Below, piece by piece: positions 40,646-48,529 of a DNA stretch of 64,000 nucleotides. Both the position numbers and the translations under genes were made by a program. The DNA lies in contig UQYD01000007.1 of assembly GCA_900545305.1 (NCBI GenBank), positions 1 through 64,000 of the forward strand, in the 5' to 3' direction. Below the pieces are notes generated by a model. That model worked only from the letters and a program-made list of their open reading frames with translations, ran no database searches and was not told the DNA's origin. Origin of the DNA: an uncultured Eubacterium sp. GTDB taxonomy: Bacteria > Bacillota > Clostridia > Lachnospirales > CAG-274. Positions within the stretch are counted from its first letter, which is position 1. Each line of letters starts with the position of its first letter.

Positions 40646-41869
40646 ATGAATTTAAAAAGAATTTTAGCTGGTGCATTAGCTGTAGCTTGTGTATCTAGTG
40701 TTAATGTTTTTGCAGCTGATACAACTTCAAAAACAGGCTTTTCAGATGTAAATGAAAGTACAGCTGAAGGTCAGGCTATTGTTAAAATGTATGAAGCTGG
40801 TTACATTAAGGGTTATGAAGATGGTACTTTTAAGCCTGATGGCAACATTACAAGAGCTGAATTAACTAGAATTTTTAATCAGGTTTTTGGTTATAAGGCT
40901 GATGAAGAAAAATTAAAGACTGTAAAGAACTTTGCAGATAATAATGAAAACGATGCTTGGTATTACAATGATGTAAGAATTGCTCAAAGTAATGGCTATA
41001 TTAATGGTTTTGGCGATAATACTTTCAGACCAAAGGATAACTTTACTCGTCAGCAGACTTGTGTTGTTCTTGCACAGGCAGCAAAACTTCCTACAGAAGT
41101 TAAGGACGATATTAAGATTACTGATGAAGTATCACAGTGGGCTGAATCTTATGTAAAGAGAGCAATTTCAGCAGGTGCTTTTTCACTTGAAAAGAATGAA
41201 ACTTTCAGAGCAACTGACAATATTACAAGAGGTGAAGTTTGTTTAGCTCTTGCTAAGTATATCGGTACAAATAATTCTGAAACTTCTACAGAAGTAACAA
41301 CAAAGACTGAAGTTGTTACAAATGCTAAGGGCGAAACTGTTACAGAAACTACTACAACTGATTCAACAGAAACTACTACAAAGAACACAAGTTCAAGTGG
41401 TGGTGGCGGTGGTTCAAGTAGTGGTGGTTCTAGTTCAGGTGGTAGCTCATCAACTGGAACAACTTCAACAACTACTACTGAAGCAACAACAGAAACTACT
41501 ACAAGTGGTAAGACAGAAACTACTACTTCAAAGGTAGAAACTACTACAGAAACTACTACAACTGCAACTATTGAACTTACTGCAAAGGAACAGAAGGCGC
41601 TTAAAAATATTATAAGAGATACTAAGAGTTATCTTATTCCTTATTGCTCAACAGCTGAACAGAAGGAAGTAGCACAGTATATTTTAAGTGCTATGGAAGC
41701 ATACTATGCTGACCCAAGTTACGATGTACTTTCAGATATTTCAACAGCTAAGCAGATGTACTATAGTCTTTCAGCAGATGAAAGAAAAGAATTCCAGTCA
41801 AACTGCCTTTCTTCTCTCTCACTTTCTGATATTGAAACATTAAAGCCTATTTTTGAACCATTCTTATAA
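40646..41869 (+). CDS. S-layer homology (SLH) domain surface protein
   Basis: 407 residues. A signal peptide is followed by three SLH domains (about residues 33-200), with YIKGYEDGTFKPDGNITRAE in the first, YINGFGDNTFRPKDNFTRQQ in the second and a worn third. Next comes a low-complexity linker of Thr/Glu and Gly/Ser runs (about 207-305), then a C-terminal helical domain of about 100 residues. SLH domains bind pyruvylated cell-wall polymers. The linker is probably glycosylated; this is inference. The gene lies beside the dockerin-like gene, suggesting a surface-display pair. Confidence 0.93.
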   Translation: MNLKRILAGALAVACVSSVNVFAADTTSKTGFSDVNESTAEGQAIVKMYEAGYIKGYEDGTFKPDGNITRAELTRIFNQVFGYKADEEKLKTVKNFADNNENDAWYYNDVRIAQSNGYINGFGDNTFRPKDNFTRQQTCVVLAQAAKLPTEVKDDIKITDEVSQWAESYVKRAISAGAFSLEKNETFRATDNITRGEVCLALAKYIGTNNSETSTEVTTKTEVVTNAKGETVTETTTTDSTETTTKNTSSSGGGGGSSSGGSSSGGSSSTGTTSTTTTEATTETTTSGKTETTTSKVETTTETTTTATIELTAKEQKALKNIIRDTKSYLIPYCSTAEQKEVAQYILSAMEAYYADPSYDVLSDISTAKQMYYSLSADERKEFQSNCLSSLSLSDIETLKPIFEPFL

Positions 41870-41871
41870 TT

Positions 41872-42333
41872 ATGAAAAGAAATTGGTATAAGTATTTATT
41901 TATAATTCTTACAGTTTTTGTAATAGGTTTTATATGGTGGAACTCATCACAAAATGGCGAAGAATCCTCTGACATAAGTCAGGGGGTTCTTTATGAAATA
42001 ATGCAGTTATTTGCACGCATAGGTGTGAGTACAGATATAACAGAACATATTGTTAGAAAATTGGCTCATTTTACAGAGTTTACAGCTCTAGGAATGCTTT
42101 TAAGCATTGATACTGCTTTATTTTTAAAGAAAATGAAACAATATATATGGGTTCCGTTTTTTGTGGGCTTATTAGTGGCTCTTGTAGATGAAACAATACA
42201 GTTGTTTCCTATAGGAAGAAGTAGCAAGGTAACAGATGTATGGCTTGACTTTTCAGGTGTAATATTTGGTACGATTATACTACTTGTGTTAAGACAAATT
42301 TATCTTTTTAAATTAAGGAAGACCTTGAAATAA
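41872..42333 (+). CDS. VanZ-family membrane protein
   Basis: A 153-residue membrane protein with four hydrophobic segments and VanZ motifs: FIWWNSSQNGEESS, IVRKLAHFTEFTALGML, and DETIQLFPIGRSSKVTDVWLDFSG. VanZ-like proteins are common at cell-surface loci; the name comes from teicoplanin resistance, but no van genes are present here. It starts two bases after the SLH stop and is therefore probably co-transcribed. Confidence 0.9.
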   Translation: MKRNWYKYLFIILTVFVIGFIWWNSSQNGEESSDISQGVLYEIMQLFARIGVSTDITEHIVRKLAHFTEFTALGMLLSIDTALFLKKMKQYIWVPFFVGLLVALVDETIQLFPIGRSSKVTDVWLDFSGVIFGTIILLVLRQIYLFKLRKTLK

Positions 42334-42350
42334 AGGTCTTCTATTTTTTT
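42318..42350 (+). terminator. Terminator after VanZ
   Basis: GAAGACCTT (42318-42326) pairs with AAGGTCTTC (42333-42341), then a T run. The stem spans the stop codon. Confidence 0.85.
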
Positions 42351-42396
42351 GAAAGAATTTCCACTTAATTTTAATATAATTTTACGGAAATTTCAC

Positions 42397-42424
42397 TTGA
42401 TATTTGGGGAATGTGTATTATAAT
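42397..42424 (+). promoter_or_regulatory. Promoter of the alpha/beta hydrolase gene
   Basis: TTGATA (42397-42402), 16-base spacer, TATAAT (42419-42424), about 45 bases before the start codon. Confidence 0.65.
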
Positions 42425-42469
42425 GTCATTTGGATAATAATTAATATAAATTTTATACGAGGTGTTATT

Positions 42470-43456
42470 ATGAATAACAGATATAACGGATTTGATTTTA
42501 TTAGAAAATATATTAATAAAAATGGTGATAAGTATAAATTTAAAGGAGAAACAATAAAGGATTTCCAGAAGTGGAAAGAGGCTGTTATTCCTAGATTAAA
42601 AAAAGGTTTGGGATTTGAAAACTTTCCTAAAAATAAATTAAGCTTTAGAAAAATAGAAAAAAATGAATACAAAGATTACATATTGGAAAAAGTTAAAATT
42701 TCTACTATGCCTAGTTTGGAAATGCCTTTTTACGTAATGACACCAAAGAAAGGTAATGGTAAAAATATTATTGCACTTCATGGTCATGGCTGTAACGGAA
42801 AAGAGGGTCTTATTTCTTCAGAAAAAAATGAAATGGTTTATAGCTATGCTTTAGATTTAATGAAAATGGGATATACAGTTTATATTCCAGACCTTTTAGG
42901 CTCTGGTGAACGCAGACTTGGCGTTTACGATGATATACAAAAATCAGATTGTGATGAATTGAATTTTGCATTAATCAGTTTAGGAATGTCATTACAGGGT
43001 ATTATTGTTTATGAACTTATGTGTCTTGTAGACTACATAGAAAAAGAAGATTCTGTAAAGAAATTAGGTGTAGTAGGTTTTTCAGGTGGAGGCTTTAGTG
43101 GATTATGGCTTGGAATTTTAGACAAAAGAGTTAAGTATGTAGCTTCAAGTTGTTATTTCCATAGCTTTAAGGACACATTGTTGTTTACAAACAAGTGTGG
43201 CTGTAATTTCATACCAAAACTTTGGAACAGAGTAGATATGGGCGATATGGCTGCTCTCGTAGCTCCTAGACCTTTATATATTGAGGTAGGAACAGAAGAT
43301 AGTCTTAATGGTGACAGAGGACTTATTGGTGTAAGAGAACAGGTTGACAGAGCTAAAAAAGTTTATAAAATGTTTGATGAAGATGTTGAGTACAAAGAAT
43401 GTGAAGGACATCATCAGTGGTTTGGTTCTTGTTATGATTGGATAAATAAATTGTGA
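42470..43456 (+). CDS. Alpha/beta hydrolase (dienelactone hydrolase / acetyl esterase-like)
   Basis: 328 residues without a signal peptide. The oxyanion region is IIALHGHGCNGKEG, the nucleophile elbow GVVGFSGGGFSG, the acid residue in YIEVGTEDSLNGD, and the His in CEGHHQWFG. It resembles the abhydrolase family found beside plant-glycan genes, so deacetylation of a pectic oligomer is a reasonable guess next to GH28, but not shown. GAGGTG sets the ATG at 42470. Confidence 0.78.
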   Translation: MNNRYNGFDFIRKYINKNGDKYKFKGETIKDFQKWKEAVIPRLKKGLGFENFPKNKLSFRKIEKNEYKDYILEKVKISTMPSLEMPFYVMTPKKGNGKNIIALHGHGCNGKEGLISSEKNEMVYSYALDLMKMGYTVYIPDLLGSGERRLGVYDDIQKSDCDELNFALISLGMSLQGIIVYELMCLVDYIEKEDSVKKLGVVGFSGGGFSGLWLGILDKRVKYVASSCYFHSFKDTLLFTNKCGCNFIPKLWNRVDMGDMAALVAPRPLYIEVGTEDSLNGDRGLIGVREQVDRAKKVYKMFDEDVEYKECEGHHQWFGSCYDWINKL

Positions 43457-43473
43457 AAAAATAATTAAAGTTG

Positions 43474-43502
43474 TTGAATATATCCTATAGCTATGTTATA
43501 AT
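43474..43502 (+). promoter_or_regulatory. Promoter of the GH28 gene
   Basis: TTGAAT (43474-43479), 17-base spacer, TATAAT (43497-43502), about 42 bases before the start codon. Confidence 0.72.
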
Positions 43503-43544
43503 TTTGGTGTAATATATAGATTATGCTAAAAACGGAGGTATAAA

Positions 43545-44891
43545 ATGGCAATTATTAATATACTTGATTGCGGTGCAGTTGCAGATGCTAAAACTTCTTG
43601 TACTGCTGCTATTAAAACTGCTGTTGATAAATGTGCTGAAAATGGTGGAGGTACTGTTTTTGTTCCTGCTGGTACATATTTAACAGGTCCTATTTTCTTA
43701 AAGAGTAATATAAATCTTAATCTTGAAGCCGGTGCTACTTTATTATTCTCAAATGATATTGAAGAATACCCAGTAGTTACTTCTCGTTGGGAAGGTGTTA
43801 AGCAGGATTGCTACGCATCTCTTATTAATGCAGATAACTGCGAAAATATTTCTATCACTGGTAGAGGTACTCTTGATGGACAGGGTGCTTTCTGGTGGAA
43901 GATTTTTAGAGCTAAGGAAAATAAGTATCCAAGACCAAAGATGATTGCTCCTTACGAATGTAAGAATGTACTTATTCAGGGTGTAACTCTTACAAATTCT
44001 CCAAGTTGGACAATCAATACTATACTTTGTGATAACGTAACTATTGATAACGTAACTATCAATAACCCATATGATTCACCAAATACAGATGGTATTGACC
44101 CAGAATCTTGCTCAAATATTCATATCAGCAACTGTCACGTTGACGTAGGTGATGACTGTATTGCTATTAAGGCTGGTACAGAAGGTACTGCTGAAAGAGT
44201 TCCTTGTAAGAACATTACAATCACAAACTGTACTATGGTTCATGGTCATGGTGGTGTTGTTATCGGTTCTGAAATGAGTGGTTCAGTAGAAAATGTTACT
44301 ATTAGTAACTGTGTATTCACTAATACAGACAGAGGTATCAGACTTAAGTCAAGAAGATACAGAGGTGGTGCTGTTCAGGATATTAGAGTAGACAATGTAA
44401 TTATGGAAAATGTACTTTGTCCATTCATTGCAAACCTTTACTATATGTGGGGACCAAGAGGTATGGACCCAGATGTTGTTGATAAGAATCCAGCACCTGT
44501 TACAAAGGATACTCCAGTATTCAGACGTTTACACTTCTCTAATATGACTTGTAAGGATGTAAATGCTTCTGCCGGTCACTTCTTTGGCTTAGCTGAAATG
44601 TATGTTGAAGATTGTACATTTGAAAATGTATATATCTCTATTGCAGATAATGCTATTGAAGGCGAACCTGCTATGTATGTTGGTGTTCAGCCTGTTAAGG
44701 AAAAGGGCTTTGTACTTACAAACACAAGAGGTATTAAGTTCAATAATGTTACAGTTGTTGGCGTAAATGGTCCAGCTTTTGAAGTAGAAAATAGCGAAGA
44801 TATTACATTTACTAACTGTATTAATAAGAATAATAAGTCAAACAGCGAAATGGTTAAGCAGACAAACTGCAAAAATGTTGTTGTAAAATAA
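43545..44891 (+). CDS. GH28 polygalacturonase, no signal peptide
   Basis: A 448-residue right-handed beta-helix glycoside hydrolase of family 28. It carries all signature motifs: SPNTDGID, GDDCIAIKAG, HGHGGVVIGSE and RGIRLKS. It hydrolyses alpha-1,4 galacturonan or related rhamnogalacturonan links. The N-terminus (MAIINILDCGAVADAKTSC) has no signal peptide, so it probably acts in the cytoplasm on imported oligomers, releasing galacturonate for the uxaCBA route. GGAGG before the ATG. Confidence 0.94.
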   Translation: MAIINILDCGAVADAKTSCTAAIKTAVDKCAENGGGTVFVPAGTYLTGPIFLKSNINLNLEAGATLLFSNDIEEYPVVTSRWEGVKQDCYASLINADNCENISITGRGTLDGQGAFWWKIFRAKENKYPRPKMIAPYECKNVLIQGVTLTNSPSWTINTILCDNVTIDNVTINNPYDSPNTDGIDPESCSNIHISNCHVDVGDDCIAIKAGTEGTAERVPCKNITITNCTMVHGHGGVVIGSEMSGSVENVTISNCVFTNTDRGIRLKSRRYRGGAVQDIRVDNVIMENVLCPFIANLYYMWGPRGMDPDVVDKNPAPVTKDTPVFRRLHFSNMTCKDVNASAGHFFGLAEMYVEDCTFENVYISIADNAIEGEPAMYVGVQPVKEKGFVLTNTRGIKFNNVTVVGVNGPAFEVENSEDITFTNCINKNNKSNSEMVKQTNCKNVVVK

Positions 44892-44900
44892 GAAATAATT

Positions 44901-44934
44901 ATAGGCAAGCCTTTTAAAGGTTTGCCTATTTTTC
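44901..44934 (+). terminator. Terminator after GH28
   Basis: ATAGGCAAGCCTTT pairs with AAAGGTTTGCCTAT with one G-T pair, followed by a T run. Confidence 0.88.
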
Positions 44935-45107
44935 TATTTTTCTTCTTTTTTGCGTTTCCTCTTAGCTATCTCTCCACCTAATCTGCCACTTTCCCTCGAA
45001 GTAAGACTTTTCCAACCTAATTTTTCTATTTTATCCCACAAACCTATTTCTTTTGCCACTTCACACTTCATAATATATTCAGGTGTAATTTTTTTCTTCT
45101 TTTCCAT
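44934..45107 (-). CDS. Small acid-soluble spore protein, alpha/beta type (SspF-like)
   Basis: A 57-residue basic protein read on the minus strand from the ATG at 45107 to the TAG at 44936-44934. YIMKCEVAKEIGL, then LGWKSLTSRESGRLGGEIAK, match the minor alpha/beta-type SASP family, including the germination-protease-like region and the GGxxxK motif. SASPs coat and protect spore DNA. AAGGAG precedes the ATG. The gene is shorter than common ORF length cut-offs and is easily missed. No clear sigma-G promoter was found. Confidence 0.85.
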   Translation of the reverse strand: MEKKKKITPEYIMKCEVAKEIGLWDKIEKLGWKSLTSRESGRLGGEIAKRKRKKEEK

Positions 45108-45165
45108 ATATTTTTCACTCCTTCTTTAAAAGTTTGCCCAAATTCAACAAAAATATTTTACAGCA

Positions 45166-45194
45166 TTGACAAGGAAGATATATAGTGGTATATT
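45166..45194 (+). promoter_or_regulatory. Promoter of the asd-dapA-dapB operon
   Basis: TTGACA (45166-45171), 17-base spacer, TATATT (45189-45194). The riboswitch begins 15 bases after the -10 box. Confidence 0.85.
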
Positions 45195-45208
45195 AAAAGT
45201 AAGTAATA

Positions 45209-45387
45209 AGATAGAGGTGCGATGTTTATTAGTAGATTTACTGACGGACAGAAACGGTTGAGGTAAGTAGAAAGGAAATGTTGCCGAAGAATTGCATTTT
45301 TTCTGTAGATGTAGTTCTGGTTGCTGTGGCTAATAGCCCTGTGACTGTCACTATGTAGGCGAGGTAGCCTTTAGTGGAGCGCTATCT
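45209..45387 (+). promoter_or_regulatory. Lysine riboswitch (L-box)
   Basis: The aptamer of about 179 bases starts AGATAGAGGTGCGA and closes with GGAGCGCTATCT, the diagnostic P1/core strands. It contains the internal landmarks TTGCCGAAGAA and GTGACTGTCAC. It precedes asd, dapA and dapB, genes of lysine/diaminopimelate synthesis. With the terminator that follows, lysine binding should stop transcription. A CTGTG/CACAG hairpin (45386-45406) could act as the antiterminator. Confidence 0.96.
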
Positions 45388-45402
45388 GTGTTAAGAATTC
45401 GC

Positions 45403-45431
45403 ACAGACCGCTCAAGACGGTCTGTTTTTTT
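45403..45431 (+). terminator. Riboswitch-controlled terminator before asd
   Basis: ACAGACCG pairs with CGGTCTGT, followed by seven T. It lies between the aptamer and asd. Confidence 0.93.
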
Positions 45432-45485
45432 ATACAGATTAAGCACTTATTATTAAATAAAATATATAATATAGGAGAGAGGAAA

Positions 45486-46592
45486 ATGAAAAAGGAAAAG
45501 TACAATGTAGGTATTATTGGTGCAACTGGTATGGTAGGTCAGAGATTTATCACTCTTCTTCACGACCACCCATGGTACAATATCAAGGTTCTTGCAGCAT
45601 CTCCAAGAAGTGCAGGTAAGGCATACAAGGATGCAGTAGGTGCAAAGTGGTGTATGGACGAAGAAATTCCAGCAAGCGTAGCAGATATGGTTGTTATGAA
45701 TGCAACTGATGATGTTGAAAAGATTGCTAAGGAAGTTGACTTCGTATTCTGTGCTGTAGATATGAAGAAGGATGAAATCAAGGCTCTTGAGGAACGTTAT
45801 GCAAAGGCTGAATGCCCAGTTGTTTCAAACAACTCAGCTCATAGACATACTCCAGATGTTCCTATGATTATTCCTGAAATCAATCCTCAGCATCTTGAAA
45901 TTATTCCAGCTCAGAAGGAAAGACTTGGTACAAAGAGAGGCTTCATTGCTGTTAAGTCTAACTGTTCTTTACAGTCTTATCTTCCAGCTATGGCTGTTAT
46001 TAATATGAAGTATCCTATTGACCATGCTTTAGTTACAACTTATCAGGCAATTTCAGGTGCTGGTAAGACTTTCGAAACTTGGCCAGAAATGGTAGATAAC
46101 CTTATTCCATATATCGGTGGCGAAGAAATGAAGTCTGAAGTAGAACCTAACAAGGTTCTTGGTAAGATTGAAGGTAAGGAAATTGTACCTTCTAATGAAC
46201 TTTCTATTGAATGTCAGACTTATAGAGTGCCTGTATCAAACGGTCACACAGCTGCTATCTTCTTCTCATTCAAGGACGGCGTAAATAAGCCATCTGTAGA
46301 AGAAATTGAAAAGATGTGGGCAGACTACTCTGGTGAACCACAGAAGCTTAACCTTCCTCACGCACCAAAGCAGTTCATCCATGTTTATACTGAAAAGGAC
46401 CAGCCTGACCAGCCACAGATTAAGACTGCTCGTGAAATTGATGGTGGTATGGCTATTTCTTGTGGTCGTCTTAGAGAATCTAACCAGTACGATTACAAGA
46501 TGGTTTCTATGAGCCACAATACTCTCCGTGGTGCAGCAGGTGGTGCTGTTCTTCTTGCTGAACTTCTTACAGCAAAAGGTTACATGGACTAA
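45486..46592 (+). CDS. asd: Aspartate-semialdehyde dehydrogenase
   Basis: Reduces aspartyl phosphate to aspartate semialdehyde, the branch point for lysine, threonine and methionine. The 368-residue protein shows the NADP loop GIIGATGMVGQRF, the active Cys in VKSNCSLQSY, and a C-terminal GRLRESNQYDYKMVSMSHNT. The sequence is of the archaeal/fungal-like subtype rather than the E. coli type. It is first in an operon under the lysine riboswitch; GGAGAG before the ATG. Confidence 0.96.
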   Translation: MKKEKYNVGIIGATGMVGQRFITLLHDHPWYNIKVLAASPRSAGKAYKDAVGAKWCMDEEIPASVADMVVMNATDDVEKIAKEVDFVFCAVDMKKDEIKALEERYAKAECPVVSNNSAHRHTPDVPMIIPEINPQHLEIIPAQKERLGTKRGFIAVKSNCSLQSYLPAMAVINMKYPIDHALVTTYQAISGAGKTFETWPEMVDNLIPYIGGEEMKSEVEPNKVLGKIEGKEIVPSNELSIECQTYRVPVSNGHTAAIFFSFKDGVNKPSVEEIEKMWADYSGEPQKLNLPHAPKQFIHVYTEKDQPDQPQIKTAREIDGGMAISCGRLRESNQYDYKMVSMSHNTLRGAAGGAVLLAELLTAKGYMD

Positions 46593-46614
46593 TTTTGTAA
46601 ATTGATGATTGTGT

Positions 46615-46641
46615 CGGAATTGATAAAAATGGTCAATTCCG
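46615..46641 (+). other. Intercistronic hairpin between asd and dapA
   Basis: CGGAATTGA (46615-46623) pairs with TCAATTCCG (46633-46641) and no T run follows. It may be an RNA-processing or stability element. Confidence 0.5.
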
Positions 46642-46670
46642 GCATTGAATATAGAAGGGAATTGATATAA

Positions 46671-47561
46671 ATGGCAAAGACTTTACTTTTTACAGGTGCA
46701 GGTGTTGCTATTGTTACTCCATTTAATGCTGATGGCAGTGTAAACTATGACTCACTTAGAAATATGCTTGAATATCAGGTAGAAAATGGAACAGACGCAA
46801 TTATTATTTGTGGTACAACAGGCGAGGCCTCTACACTTACTGATGAAGAACAGATTAGTGTTGTTAAGTTTGCAGTTGATGTTATTAATAAGAGAATTCC
46901 AGTTATTGCTGGTGCTGGTAGTAATGATACTGCTCATGGTGTTCAGCTTTGTAAGAAATGCGAAGAAGTTGGTGCTGACGGTCTTTTGATTGTAACTCCA
47001 TACTACAACAAGACTACTCAGAAGGGTCTTGTTAAATATTATGAAGCTATGGCAGGTAGTGTTAATATTCCTGTTATTGTTTATTCTGTTGCAGGTAGAA
47101 CAGGTCTTAATATTAAGCCTGAAACTGTTGCAGAAATTGCTAAAATTGATAATGTTGTAGCTATTAAGGAAGCAAGTGGTGACCTTTCTCAGGTTGCTAA
47201 GATTGCTAATCTTTGTGGCGATAAGATTGCTATTTACTCTGGTAATGATGACCAGATTACTCCACTTTTATCTTTAGGTGGTAAGGGTGTTATTTCTGTT
47301 TTATCTAATGTAGCACCTAAGTATACTCACGATATGGTTATGTCTTTCCTCAATGGCGATGTAGCAAAGGCTGCTGAAATGCAGGTAAAGGCTATTCCAT
47401 TAGTAAATGCTTTATTTAGCGAAGTAAATCCTATTCCAGTAAAGGCTGCCCTTAATATGATGGGTATGAATGCTGGTGGTTACCGTTCTCCACTTTGTGA
47501 AATGGAAGATTGTAACAAGGCTGGTCTTGAAAAGGCTATGAAGGATTTCGGTATTCTTTAA
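46671..47561 (+). CDS. dapA: 4-hydroxy-tetrahydrodipicolinate synthase
   Basis: Condenses pyruvate with aspartate semialdehyde, the first step committed to diaminopimelate and lysine. The 296-residue TIM barrel has GTTGEASTL, the catalytic Tyr in IVYSVAGRTG (commonly YNVPGRTG), and the Schiff-base Lys in AIKEASGD. It is second in the riboswitch-led operon. Dipicolinate for spores also derives from its product. Confidence 0.97.
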   Translation: MAKTLLFTGAGVAIVTPFNADGSVNYDSLRNMLEYQVENGTDAIIICGTTGEASTLTDEEQISVVKFAVDVINKRIPVIAGAGSNDTAHGVQLCKKCEEVGADGLLIVTPYYNKTTQKGLVKYYEAMAGSVNIPVIVYSVAGRTGLNIKPETVAEIAKIDNVVAIKEASGDLSQVAKIANLCGDKIAIYSGNDDQITPLLSLGGKGVISVLSNVAPKYTHDMVMSFLNGDVAKAAEMQVKAIPLVNALFSEVNPIPVKAALNMMGMNAGGYRSPLCEMEDCNKAGLEKAMKDFGIL

Positions 47562-47595
47562 TACAACTTTTACCTATGAAAAGGATGTGTACAGA

Positions 47596-48354
47596 TTGGT
47601 AAAAATTATAATGCACGGATGTAACGGTAAAATGGGTAAGGTTATTTGTGATTTAGTTAATAAAGATGCTGATGCAGAAATAGTTGCAGGTATTGATATT
47701 GCTGGTGCAAATGCTCCTTTCCCTGTTTTTACTGATATAAAGGACTGTAATGTAGAAGCAGATGCTATTATTGATTTTACTACTGCAAGTGCTGTTCCAG
47801 CTGTTATTGATTACGCAGTAGAAAAGAATATTCCAGCTGTTATTTGTACAACTGGTCTTTCTGATGAAACAATGGATATGCTTAAAAAGGCATCTGAAAA
47901 GGTTGCTATGTTTAAGTCTGCTAATATGAGTCTTGGTATTAACCTTATTGCTACAATTTTAAAGAAGTATTCTGATGTTTTATATCAGGCTGGCTTTGAT
48001 GTTGAAATTGTAGAACGTCATCACAATCAGAAGATTGATGCTCCAAGTGGTACAGCAATTCTCCTTGCAGATGCTGTAAACGAAGGTGTTGGTGGCGACC
48101 TTGAATATGTCTATGATAGAAGTCAGGTAAGACAGAAAAGAGATAGAAAAGAACTTGGTCTTTCTGCTGTAAGAGGTGGTACTATTGTTGGTGACCACGA
48201 AGTTATTTTTGCAGGACAGGACGAAGTTATCGAATTTACTCATTCTGCCCATAGTAAGGAAGTTTTTGCAGTAGGTGCTGTAAAGGCTGCTAAGTTTATA
48301 AAGGGTAAAAAGCCTGGTATCTACGATATGCAGGATGTTATGAGTGAAATTTAA
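47596..48354 (+). CDS. dapB: 4-hydroxy-tetrahydrodipicolinate reductase
   Basis: Reduces the DapA product using NAD(P)H. The 252-residue protein has the nucleotide loop IIMHGCNGKMGKV, VERHHNQKIDAPSGTA with the catalytic His pair and Lys, and a C-terminal HEVIFAGQDEVIEFTHSA. TTG start at 47596 gives the normal N-terminus MVKIIMHG with AAAGGA 10 bases upstream. The GTG at 47587 is too close to the ribosome site. A terminator follows. Confidence 0.95.
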   Translation: MVKIIMHGCNGKMGKVICDLVNKDADAEIVAGIDIAGANAPFPVFTDIKDCNVEADAIIDFTTASAVPAVIDYAVEKNIPAVICTTGLSDETMDMLKKASEKVAMFKSANMSLGINLIATILKKYSDVLYQAGFDVEIVERHHNQKIDAPSGTAILLADAVNEGVGGDLEYVYDRSQVRQKRDRKELGLSAVRGGTIVGDHEVIFAGQDEVIEFTHSAHSKEVFAVGAVKAAKFIKGKKPGIYDMQDVMSEI

Positions 48355-48374
48355 TTCCAAATATAACATAGAAT

Positions 48375-48412
48375 AGGCAACTGTTTCTAATTTGCAGAAA
48401 TGGTTGCCTTTT
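48375..48412 (+). terminator. Terminator of the asd-dapA-dapB operon
   Basis: GGCAAC, then GTTTCT, pair with AGAAAT and GTTGCC around AATTTGC, followed by TTTT. Confidence 0.88.
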
Positions 48413-48469
48413 GTATTACTTAAAAATCTCTTATTGGAAGTTTTATATCAAATACTTTTAAACTTAACC

Positions 48470-48498
48470 TTGTTTTTATAGTATTTGTGTGGTATTCT
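48470..48498 (+). promoter_or_regulatory. Possible promoter of hom
   Basis: TTGTTT (48470-48475), 17-base spacer, TATTCT (48493-48498), 31 bases before hom. A weak match. Confidence 0.4.
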
Positions 48499-48529
48499 AT
48501 AGAAAATAAATTTACTAAGGAGGATAAAA

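Noticed and set aside
41313..41537. Gln/Leu/Val-rich reading frame inside the SLH gene
   Set aside because: A frame-shadow of the Thr/Gly/Ser linker in the SLH protein; no start signals.
41872..42333. VanZ as evidence for glycopeptide resistance
   Set aside because: VanZ-like proteins are widespread and no vanHAX or vanRS genes are present.
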